A stretch of DNA of 64,000 nucleotides from Shinisaurus crocodilurus. Lineage: Eukaryota; Chordata; Lepidosauria; Squamata; Shinisauridae. The stretch is taken from the NCBI GenBank assembly GCA_021292165.1, contig CM037877.1, positions 79,602,524-79,666,523 on the forward strand, read 5' to 3'. Positions 45,831 through 54,614 of the stretch are shown here, one piece after another. Both the position numbers and the translations under genes were made by a program. Below the pieces are notes generated by a model that saw only the letters and a program-made list of their open reading frames with translations, made no database searches and had not been told where the DNA came from. Position 1 is the stretch's first letter; each line of letters opens with the position of its first letter.

Positions 45831-46380
45831 AACAGAATAGAAGAGGATTAAAAAAACAACAACAACCAACAACAACAACCCAAGAAGGAACTTTTCCTTT
45901 ACATAGATTATTTAACTAGACAAAACAAGCAGAGAGGCAAAATGTGCATGCTAAATACTTCTTAATCTGAGGAGCTTTGGAAATTATGATCTCAGTCAAA
46001 TATGCTGGAAAACTAACATTCTTCCCCCCCCCCCTTAATTGTCCCAGTGGTTTCAAGAGTAAAGGCCAAGTTGCAAGAGGATGCAGCTTGGTAAGCACTT
46101 GTCCAAAAAGGAGAAAATTAGCTTCCTTGTCTTCACCCTCTACCTTCAGATCCCTACCCCATCTGCATGACTTAATCTATACTTTAAGATGAAGAAACTC
46201 AGCACATACATCGCTTTCTGCTAACAAGTCTATGACTTACAAAGATTGCTTGCAAAACAGAGCTCTGAATAATCTAGCACCTTGGGTTTAGTAAAGTTTA
46301 TCTTAATATTCAAAGCTAAGTTCTTATAGTGAGTTCTGCTTCGATCTAGAGCTCAGGTTCAGCAAGGAATTGACTGCCTT

Positions 46381-46514
46381 AGGGTGCAATCCTATGCATG
46401 TTTAGACAGAAAAAAGTGCTACAACTCCCAGCATTCCCCAGCCAGCCATGCTGGCTGGGGAATGCTAGGAGTTGTAGGATTTTTTTCTGTCTAAACATGC
46501 ATAGGATTGTGCCT
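46381..46514. mobile_element. 134 bp fold-back MITE ('caatcctatgcatg' ends)
   Basis: A long inverted repeat with arms AGGGTGCAATCCTATGCATG and GCATAGGATTGTGCCT. The centre is 'ccccagccagccatgctggctgggg', shared with the 135 bp hAT fold-backs, so it may be a chimera of two MITE families. No target duplication was recognised. Confidence 0.75.
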
Positions 46515-47220
46515 GAAAACCTGAGGTGTACATTGTTCTAGCAAGCATAATCTACCTTTATCGCCAATAAGACATCTGAGGAAACATTCAGAAAAGGTGA
46601 AACTAATCTGAACAAAAGCAAAGTTATGATTTGAAAAATGTAAAGGTGTACAACCTTTGGGTAACCGCTACTTTAAATCTAGTGGATCACTTACATGCTA
46701 ATTAAGAAATAACAAGAGAGCCAGTGAGGTAGGGAGGCTACAGTGTTGGATGTGAACCTTGAAAACCCAGGTTCAAATCCCCATTGAATTATGAAGTCCC
46801 TTCAGAGTTGCATGCTTCAAAAAAGTAATAGCAGGCACATCTTCTTAAAGATGACCAGATGTGAAGAAGGCCATGGTTCTTCACCCCTTAGAAGTTGTGC
46901 AGAGTAGGCCCAGGGGACCTGATCTGGATCAGTCTAGGAGGTGTACAGTACACTTCCATCTCCTTTTTAAGGCTATATCTATTGCATGCATATACAGAAA
47001 GAAAACAGTTTAAAGCACAGTTGATTAAAAACAATTTATTGTGATGAAAACTTTGGTAGGCAAATTGCCACTGAGCTCCTTCATGATTTCTTTTCAAGAA
47101 ATTAACAGAGCTACTTATTTGAAATTTGAGCATCTTGTAACTATCAAAATTATGGATTGAGAGTGGGAAGGAATCAGTGGAACACGTTCCATTTAAAAGA
47201 AAAACCCTGGCAACCCATTG
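46515..47220. other. Unassigned non-coding stretch
   Basis: No recognisable gene. The minus frame ending at 46888 extends into the fold-back at 47229 and owes its length to it. Confidence 0.5.
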
Positions 47221-47228
47221 GTTTACTC

Positions 47229-47363
47229 CAGTGTTTCTCAACCTTGGGTCCCCAGATGTTTTTGGCCTACAACTCCCAGCATGCCCCAGCCAGCTATGCT
47301 GGCTGGGGCATGCTGGGAGTTGTAGGCCAAAAACATCTGGGGACCCAAGGTTGAGAAACACTG
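47229..47363. mobile_element. 135 bp hAT fold-back MITE, copy B
   Basis: The same length and arms as 21333-21467 (CAGTGTTTCTCAACCTTGGG...), flanked by the exact 8 bp duplication GTTTACTC (47221-47228 and 47364-47371). It is a near-perfect hairpin. Exact duplications on both copies show transposition rather than segmental copying. Confidence 0.93.
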
Positions 47364-47515
47364 GTTTACTCACATCAGCTTATGCAGTTGAGCCAACAAT
47401 CCCCCAAGGAAAAAGCAGATGGACTTCAGAAAGATGCTCCTAGATCTTCCTTACAGCCACCTGTTTTCTGCAACTGCTACAGCCACACCCCCATCTGATA
47501 ATTGGACCCCAGTGC

Positions 47516-47801
47516 ACTCTTCCGGGTCCCCGGCGCTACATATTTTACGTAGAAAACAGGGGGGAAACCACCTTAAAGCGGCTGTGATTTGCGTACGTGG
47601 CACTTAAGGTGGTTCCCCCTGTTTTCTACATAAATTACGTAGTGCCAGGGACCCGGAAGAGTTGCGCCGGGGACCCGGCAGTGTTACAAATGGCTCAGCG
47701 ACCGCATCAGCTGGCGGTCGCTGAGCAGCGCCTGAGCGATCACAGCAGGGGAGACCAGCAATTGTGTGGCACATGGCCAAACAGGTAGGTCCACATCCCT
47801 A
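47516..47801. mobile_element. TAGGGATG-family MITE with fold-back core
   Basis: The core 47516-47662 is a hairpin: ACTCTTCCGGGTCCC... pairs with ...GGGACCCGGAAGAGT, and 'gtagaaaacaggggg' pairs with 'ccccctgttttctac'. A second small palindrome (47699-47730) has 'agcgaccgc/gcggtcgct'. The right end is CATCCCTA, as in the related element at 49738-50054. The left end is not clear. Confidence 0.6.
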
Positions 47802-48302
47802 AATTGCAAGCTTGGAGGACAAGCATATTGAGTTGTATTGCATCGCAAGTGGAGCAGATAAGAAAGGTGAGAGTTTTTAGACAGCCCTATCTCTTTGCAT
47901 ACTTTTCAGTTTGATGGCAATGCAGATACGGGTGAGTAGGGGGAAAGAATCAAATTTTGATGAGTAAATCTAGAGCATATTGGGTTACCCTCAAATTTGA
48001 TGCAGACAAAAGAGATCATGGGTGGGTCATAGAATCATAGAATAGTAGAGTTGGAAGGTGCCTATAAGGCCATCGAGTCCAACCCCCTGCTCAATGCAAG
48101 TCAAAGCATTCCTGACAGATAGATGTCCAGCTGCACTTTGAATGCCTCCAGTGTGGGAGAGCCCAGTACCTCCCTAGGTAGTTGGTTCCATTGTCGTATT
48201 GCTCTAACAGTCAGGAAATTTTTCCTGATGTTCAGCCGGAATCTGGCTTCCTGTAACTTGAGCCCATTATTCCACGTCCTGCAATCTGGGATGGTCAAGA
48301 AG

Positions 48303-49000
48303 CAGGACCGGTGCAAGGCAGCTTGGCGCCCAAGGCAACATCAAATGTTTAGCGCCCCTCCTTCCCACTTGAGCCCTCCCTCCAGGGGGGGCTCCGGAGC
48401 AAAGCAGCCGGGCCCGGGAAACGCCTGCACGCCCAGCTCGCCCATCCCCAAGTTCTGCTTTGGAAAAGTTTTTAGGAGGGGGCGGTGGAGCTGCGGAGAG
48501 CACGCTGGGCTCTCGCGGGGGGGGGGAGGTGGGCACGGCCGGGAGCGTCTAGCTTAGCCCGGGTGCCCACTCACTCCTTGGGGATGCGCTGCCGGCGGGG
48601 AGGAGCGGGAGGCCGGCTGCCTGCCACGCTCCTCCTCTTCTTCTGCTGCTGCTGCTCCTGGTGCGGCTGCCTCTGCCCGGCGGAGCTGCGGGTGTACGTC
48701 CGGGGGAGGGGAGGGGCGAGGCCTTCCCCGCGCGGTCTAAGACACGGCTTTTTGTCGCCCATGGTGTCTCCGCAGCTGCCCCGCCCGGCCGCCTCGCCGA
48801 CAGATCCGGGCTCCATGGCGGCGGCGAGGAAGAGTCGGCCGAGCGAGCGAGCGAGCTTCCTCCTCCTGCTGCTGCTGTGGCTGCCGCCGGCCTCTGCAGC
48901 CCAGGAATGAAGGAAGACGCAGGAGCGGGGCATTTCTGCGCCCCCTTAGCCATGCGCCCTAGGCAGCCGCCTAGTTGGCCTAGCGGTAGCGCCGGCCCTG
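48303..49000. mobile_element. GC-rich non-autonomous hAT carrying captured CpG-island DNA
   Basis: A 698 bp element with ends CAGGACCGG/CCGGCCCTG, flanked by the exact 8 bp duplication TCAAGAAG (48295-48302 and 49001-49008), inserted into the CR1 3' region. Only the outer parts (to about 48360 and from about 48925) look like hAT termini: 'ggcgcccaaggca' on the left and 'tgcgccctaggcagccgcctag' on the right. The interior (about 48370-48925) is a CpG-rich block quite unlike the AT-rich surroundings. It reads like a gene promoter and first exon. This is the layout of a transposon that has picked up host DNA. Confidence 0.85.
48569..48816 (-). pseudogene. Possible captured first exon of an unidentified host gene
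   Basis: On the minus strand an ATG at 48816 sits in GCCGCCGCCATGG, a perfect Kozak context. An open frame of 81 codons follows (start '[13 protein letters not shown]', later '[10 protein letters not shown]', basic and proline-rich). It runs into CAAGGA|GTGAGT (48580-48569), a strong splice-donor match, where the frame then stops at the intronic TGA. Upstream is GC-rich, CAG-containing sequence like a 5'UTR. I do not recognise the protein. The plus strand has its own open frame (48485-48910) with two leucine-rich, signal-peptide-like stretches. The CTG/CAG runs make that less convincing, but the coding strand is not settled. Confidence 0.45.
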
Positions 49001-49228
49001 TCAAGAAGAGATCCTGGCCCTCCTCTGTGTGACACCTTTTCAAGTACTTGAAGAGTGCTATCATATCTCCCCTCAGTCTTCTCTTCTGAAGGCTAAACAT
49101 GCCTCGTTCCTTCAGTCTCTCCTCATAGGGCTTTGTTTCTAGTCCCCTTATCATCTTTGTTGCCCTCCTCTGAAACTTTTCCAGTTTTTCTACATCCTTC
49201 TTAAAGTGTGGTAGCCAGAACTGGATGC

Positions 49229-49639
49229 TGGAGACCATCTAGCTGTGAGTCCTGCAAGACCTGGTCCCTGCTTCCCTGGCTCATCACACCTGGCCAGGGA
49301 GGGTGGAGCCTGACTGACTCCAGCTACAAAGGCTGCTGCTGCTCCTGCCTTTGTTTGTTTGTTGTTTGTTGGTATCTGTAATTATTTCTGTTGTATTTTT
49401 TTTTAATATTTAGTGTTTTTTAATATTTTTTAACTTGTATTGCTGTTCTTATATTCTGTAGATTATTATTTTTTTTTAATACTATATTCAGTGTTCCTTG
49501 ATGTTTTGTGTTCATGTCTTTTAGATTGTGAGCCTGAGGGCGGGGACTGTCTTATTATTAATTTGTGTAAGCCGCTCTGAGAGCCTTTTCTGGCTGAAGA
49601 GCGGGGTATAAATGAAATAAATAAATAAATAAATAAATA
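49229..49639 (+). mobile_element. Non-LTR retroelement with L2-type tail, nested in CR1
   Basis: CR1 text breaks after 'actggatgc' (49228) and resumes at 'tgcagtactc' (49640). Between them is a unit ending 'gtaagccgctctgagagcc...gcggggtataaatgaaataaataaataaa', a LINE-type 3' end. The 5' part is short and non-coding, so it may be a SINE that shares the tail. Confidence 0.7.
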
Positions 49640-49737
49640 ATGCAGTACTCAAGATGAGGCCTAAGCAGTGCTGAGTAGAGGGGGATTAGTACTTCCCATG
49701 ATTTGGAAACTATACTTCTATTAATGCAGCCCAAAAT

Positions 49738-50054
49738 TAGGGATGTGCGTGGAGCTCGATTGGGCAGTGGAAGTCCAGCAAACTCGCCGGGCTCGACCCC
49801 CTGAGCTCCGCTCACCCTACCTTTTCCCCAGCTCAACTCACGTTCTCACGAACCGAGCTGGGGAAGCGACTTCTGGGTTCCTGGCGCTATATTGTTTACA
49901 TAGAAAACTGCCTAATTTGCGCAAATTAGGCCGTTTTCTACATAAACAACGTAGCACTGGGGACCCGGAAGGCCAGCAAGTACTTCAGCTGGCGCTCGCG
50001 CTCGGCTCGGCTCACGTGCCATGAGTCGAGTGCCAGGTGGGTCGCCCATCCCTA
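49738..50054. mobile_element. TAGGGATG-family MITE nested in CR1
   Basis: The ends TAGGGATGTGCG and 'cgcccatcccta' are inverted repeats. The central hairpin ('gtttacatagaaaac...gcgcaaattaggc..gttttctacataaac') is shared with 47516-47662. CR1 sequence lies on both sides. A TA duplication (Tc1/mariner type) would fit the ends, but hAT cannot be excluded because no 8 bp repeat is visible. Confidence 0.75.
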
Positions 50055-52328
50055 ATTTTTGCAGCCACATCACATTGCTGGCTCATATTCAGATTGTGAT
50101 CTACAATTCCAAGATCCTTATCACTTGTAGTATTGTTGAGCCAAGTATCTCCCATCATGCAACTGTGCATTTGGTTTCTTTTTCCTAGGTGCAGCACATG
50201 GCATTTATCCCTATTAAATTTCATTCTGCTGTTTTCAGCCCCGTGCTCCAACCTATAGAGATCACTTTGAATTTTGTTTCTTTCTTCCAGAGTATTAGCT
50301 ATTCCACCCAATTTTGTGTCATCTGCAAATCTGATTAGCATTCCCTGCACCTCCTCATTCAAGTCATTAATAAAAATGTTGAAGAGCACTGGGCCCAGGA
50401 CTGAGCCCTGAGGTACCCCGCTCATTACCTCTCCCCAATTGAGAAGGAACCATTGATAAGCACTCTTTGAGTCCGATTCTGTAGCCAACTGTGGATCCAC
50501 CTGATAGTTGTTCCATCTAGCCCTCTTTTAGCTAGCTTGGTAATCAAGATATCATGAGGCACTTTGTCAAAAGCTTTGCTGAAGTCAAGATATATGATGT
50601 CCACAGCATTCCCACAGTCCACAAGGGAGGTTAGCCGATCAAAAAAATGAGATCAGATTGGTCTGGCAGGGTTTGTTCTTGACAAATCCATGTTGGCTTC
50701 TAGTAATCACTGCATTGTTTTCAAGGTGCTTGCAGACTGACTTCTTTATATTCTGCTCCACAATTTTTCCCAGGGATTGATGTCCGAGTGACTTGTCCCA
50801 GGTTCCTCCTTCTTGCCCTTTTTGAAGATAGGAAGAACATTAGCCCTCCTCCAGTCATCTGGCACTTCACCTGTCCTTCATGATTTAGACAGTGGTTCTG
50901 AGAGTTCTTCTGCCAGTTCCTTTATTACTCTAGGATGCAGTTCATCAGGCCCTGGAGATTTGAACTTGTACAAAGAAATCAGGTGTTCGCTGACCATTTT
51001 CCTATCAATGTCAAGATGCAATCCTGCCCCTTCAGCTTGTACTTCAGGTTTGCCAGGGGGGACATAGACCCTCTTTTGGGAGAAGACTGAGCCAAAGTAG
51101 GGATTGAACACTTTTGCTTTTTCTTTGTCATCTATTATCATTTTTCCGTCCACATTGCATAGTTGAACCACCATTTCTTTCCTCTGTTTTTTACTATGCA
51201 TGTATCTGAAGAAAGCTTTTTTGTTGCTTTTAGCATCCCTCACTAGCCTCAGCTCATTCTCAGCTTTAGCCTTCCTGACACTATTCCTGCAATTCTGTGC
51301 TACCTGCCTGCACTCTTCCCTTGTAGCCTGGCCTTCCTTCCACTTCCTATATGTGTCCTTTTTTGTTTTCATGTCATCGCTAAGCTTTTTGTGAAGCCAC
51401 ATTGGCTTCTTCTGTTGTCCTCTTCCTTTTTCCCTTGTGGGAATTGTTTGTAATTGTGCCTTTAGAATTCCCTTTTTAAAAAACTCCCACCCATCTTGGA
51501 CTCCTTTTCTCATTAGAGTCGCTTGCCATGGGACCTTAATTATCATCGGTCTGAGTTTATTGAAATTGGCTTTCCTAAAATCCAGGGTATGTGTTTGACT
51601 ACACTCAGCAGCTTTTGCTTCCTTTAGAATCAAGAACTCAAGTATAACATGGTCACTTTCCCCCAGGGTTCCCGTGACTGCCACTTTATCCACTAACTCA
51701 TCTCTGTTGGTTAGAATCAAGTCAAGGATAGCTGATCCTCTAGTTACTTCCTCCACTCTCTGTAGGAGGAAGTTATCAGCAACACAAGTCAGGAATTTCT
51801 TGGAGGGCCCCATTTGGCAGAATTTGTCTCCCAACAGGTATTGGGAAAATTGAAGTCCCCTATTACTACTACATCATGCCTCCTTGAAATGTTGGCAATT
51901 TGCTTTTCAAAAGTTTCATCCTCATCTTCTTCTTGATTGGGTAGTAATCAGTAGTAGACTCCGACCACCATGTTCCTTTTATTCTTTGCCCTATTTATTT
52001 TAATCCAGATGTTCTCGATGGGTCTACCAAGCTCATCCTCCTGTATTTCTGTGCAGAGATATGTATTTTTAACATACAGCACAACTCCACCTCCCTTTCT
52101 ATTCCTTGTGTTCTTTTTGAAGAAGCCATATCCTTCAGTTGCTATATTACAGTCATGGGAGTCATTCCACCAAGTTTTGGTTACACCTGTCAAGTCATAT
52201 TTGCCCTCCTGTACTAAGAGTCAAGTTCGTTCTGTTTGTTGCCCATACCCTGGACATTGGTATATAGACATCAAAGGCCATGTGCTTTATGGTCTGGCTT
52301 TCTTCCTACATTTTGTGGTAGACTATTA

Positions 52329-52588
52329 CAGTAATACCTTGGATTGCAAGCATAATTCGTTCCGGAACCGTGCTTGTAATCCAAAACACTCTTATATCAA
52401 AGCGAGTCTCTGGTGGGTGTGAGCGGGGCTGATTTCGGCCCGCTACACCCGCTCGAGGCGAGCGGTTACATCCCTACGACTTGTCTTGCAAGACCTTGCT
52501 TGTTTATCAAGTCAATTTTTTTCAAATTTTTTTGCTTGTCTTGCAAAATGCTCTCAGACCAAGTTATTTGCAATCAAAGGTATTACTG
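52329..52588 (-). mobile_element. Tigger/pogo-like MITE, copy 3, nested in CR1
   Basis: It has CAGTAATACCTTGG at both ends in inverted orientation, with TA on both sides (52327-52328 and 52589-52590). The inside is rearranged relative to the other two copies. It contains a second small MITE at about 52405-52476 ('gtgagcggggctgatttcggcccgct...gagcggttacatcccta') related to the element at 58527-58882. Confidence 0.88.
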
Positions 52589-53016
52589 TATTGGGTGTTG
52601 TTGGAGCTGTTCTCTCCGTTGCGGTGCATAGGTCTTTGTCTATTGTTACCCCCAAATGTAGGTCTCCCTCCCCCGTTGGATTCAGTTTAAAGCCCTCCTG
52701 ATAAAGTTCTTCATGCTGTGGCCAAACACATTCTTCCCAGTCCTTGTGAGGTGCAACCCATCCCTTGCCAGCAGTCCATCTTCCAGGAAGTGTAGCCTGC
52801 GGTCCCAGAATCCAAATCTCTTGAATCAGCACCACCTTTGTAGCCAGTCATTCACCTGTAGTATTTTTCTTTCCCTTTCTATTCCTCTTCTAAGTACTGG
52901 AAGGATGGGTGAGAAAACTATCTGGGCCCCAAACCCAAAGTTCTTGAGTTTTGTTTCCAAATCTTCAAAGTCTGACATGATTTCTTCATAGCTCCGCTTG
53001 GTGGTATCATTTGTTC

Positions 53017-53381
53017 TGTCAGAGTATGTAATGTGTCCTTGAGCAGAAAGGACTATAGCAGAGCACCTGTGAACAGAAGTTCTGTTAGGGAGTGAAACTT
53101 GTTAAAGTCGGGCAGTCTGCCCAAGGTCATAAACAGAGTGTTGAGTGGGGAGGAGTTATATGCTGTAATATTCTCTCCCCACTAGTCTTTGACTCGATGC
53201 GTTTTGTGCCGTGCATGGGGAGCCTTGCACTGTGATGTATAGCTGTATATTGTAATGGATCTATGCGTGAAGAACCTCAGTAAAAGTTTCTACTGATGAA
53301 CTCACATCTCCTCGTTATTCTCTGTGCTTGCACACAACAACTCCTAACTCTGCTACGTGGGGCGACAGCAAACTTCCAACA
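53017..53381 (+). repeat. Copia 5' LTR
   Basis: 365 bp from TGTCAGAGTA to CTTCCAACA, with TG...CA ends. It should hold the Pol II promoter. I see no clean TATA box, though 'ctgtatattg' near 53246 is a candidate. Confidence 0.96.
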
Positions 53382-53393
53382 GGTCATGGGCCC
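53382..53393 (+). other. Copia primer-binding site, initiator tRNA-Met internal half
   Basis: GGTCATGGGCCC directly follows the LTR. Vertebrate initiator tRNA-Met contains GGGCCCATAACC around its anticodon loop, the complement of which is GGTTATGGGCCC: an 11 of 12 match. Drosophila copia is primed by a half-molecule of the same tRNA, so the same mechanism is likely here. The tRNA sequence is from memory. Confidence 0.75.
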
Positions 53394-53621
53394 GGATTCT
53401 TCAGCTGCGCAACGGTGTGTTTCCTGGTGAGGAGGTGTGCATTGCAACCGAGGATAGTCCTTTTTGCTTTGTGTGACAGTTGGAGGAGCAGTGCATTCGT
53501 ATCTCCGGAAAGCTGGCTCAAGGGAACAAAGCTGGAGGACAATACAGACGGAATAAAGTCTGAGGAAGAGGAGGAAGAAGGTGAGGAACAGCTGATACAA
53601 CCTGCTCCCAATATTGAAGAC

Positions 53622-54614
53622 ATGGCAGCACCTCAGCAACCTCTCGGTGTGTATGTTGAGAGACTTAACAACCGCAACTATCTCTCATGGGAGTTTAAAA
53701 TGAGAATGTTGCTGAAAAGAGAGGATTTATGGGAGGTGGGAGTGAATGCTCCTCCGGCAGCGCCTAGTCCTGCAGAACGGAGACTGATGGACAGAGCCCA
53801 CTCTTTAATTGTTTTGGGGCTTGAAGATTCACAATTAATGTATGTCAGACGGCTTCAGACAGCTGCAGAATGCTGGACAACACTGAGGCGGATACATGTA
53901 CGTACCACAGCTGGAATTAAAATAGCACTGGCACGACAACTGTATAACAAAAAGTTACAGGAGGGAGAAAAAGTATCTGAACACTTGCAAGTGATCACTG
54001 GATTACTGGCTCAGCTTGCTGAAAGGGGCCAGCAATTAGAAGAAATCCAGCAGGTCCAGATTGTTATTTCTTCTCTTGATTCTTCTTGGGACATTTTGGT
54101 GGCCAGTCTTGAGGCCATGCCAGAGGATCAACTTACAATGGAGTACCTGTCAGGACGTCTGATTGAAGCTGAGGCAAAAAGGCTGTTAGAGCTGGAAGAA
54201 ACAGCTAAAAACAACCTTGCATCTGGCCGTATGGGAAAACGTGGAAATGGCACAACCAAAGGAAAAATAACACCTCAGAGGGCTGGAGAAGACGGAACAG
54301 AAAGAGCTATGGTCATCGTGAGGAAATGTTATCGTTGTAATAAACCGGGACATATTCGGCGAGATTGTCAAGTCAGATTAACTTCTAAGCCTGACCGGGA
54401 GAAGAAAGGAATGCAGTCGGAATGGAGGGGGGAGAAATCTACTCTATTCTCGGCTGCTGTGGAGTTGGACAGAAAACTCGGCACGTACTCTTGGATTCTG
54501 GACAGTGGAAGTTCAAGAACTATTTGCAATTCATATGAACAATTTGTCAAGTTTACTCCTGTCTCCAAGGACAAAAACAGTAAGACTATAGCGTTGGCAG
54601 ATGGCCATAAATAG
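53622..54614 (+). CDS. Copia Gag and protease
   Basis: This is the structural protein that forms the particle, followed by the aspartic protease that matures it. I chose the ATG at 53622 ('gacATGG'), as the frame upstream lies in the LTR and leader and has no earlier in-frame ATG. The N terminus ('NNRNYLSWEFKMRMLL') is a Copia-type Gag domain. Residues 236-249 are the CCHC zinc knuckle 'CYRCNKPGHIRRDC', and the protease active site is 'LDSGSS' at D294. A TAG at 54612-54614 stops the frame, yet the integrase continues downstream in the same frame. It is therefore probably an inactivating point mutation; the codon context is not a known readthrough signal. Confidence 0.88.
   Translation: MAAPQQPLGVYVERLNNRNYLSWEFKMRMLLKREDLWEVGVNAPPAAPSPAERRLMDRAHSLIVLGLEDSQLMYVRRLQTAAECWTTLRRIHVRTTAGIKIALARQLYNKKLQEGEKVSEHLQVITGLLAQLAERGQQLEEIQQVQIVISSLDSSWDILVASLEAMPEDQLTMEYLSGRLIEAEAKRLLELEETAKNNLASGRMGKRGNGTTKGKITPQRAGEDGTERAMVIVRKCYRCNKPGHIRRDCQVRLTSKPDREKKGMQSEWRGEKSTLFSAAVELDRKLGTYSWILDSGSSRTICNSYEQFVKFTPVSKDKNSKTIALADGHK

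Noticed and set aside
47157..47443. Mirrored frames of 65-161 codons around 46888-47443
   Set aside because: Their length comes from the hAT fold-back at 47229-47363, and the same peptide appears at 21147-21473.
48571..48816. Resemblance of the 'MGDKK' segment in the captured exon to the start of RYBP/YAF2
   Set aside because: The match is five residues long and does not continue, so it is not enough to name the gene.
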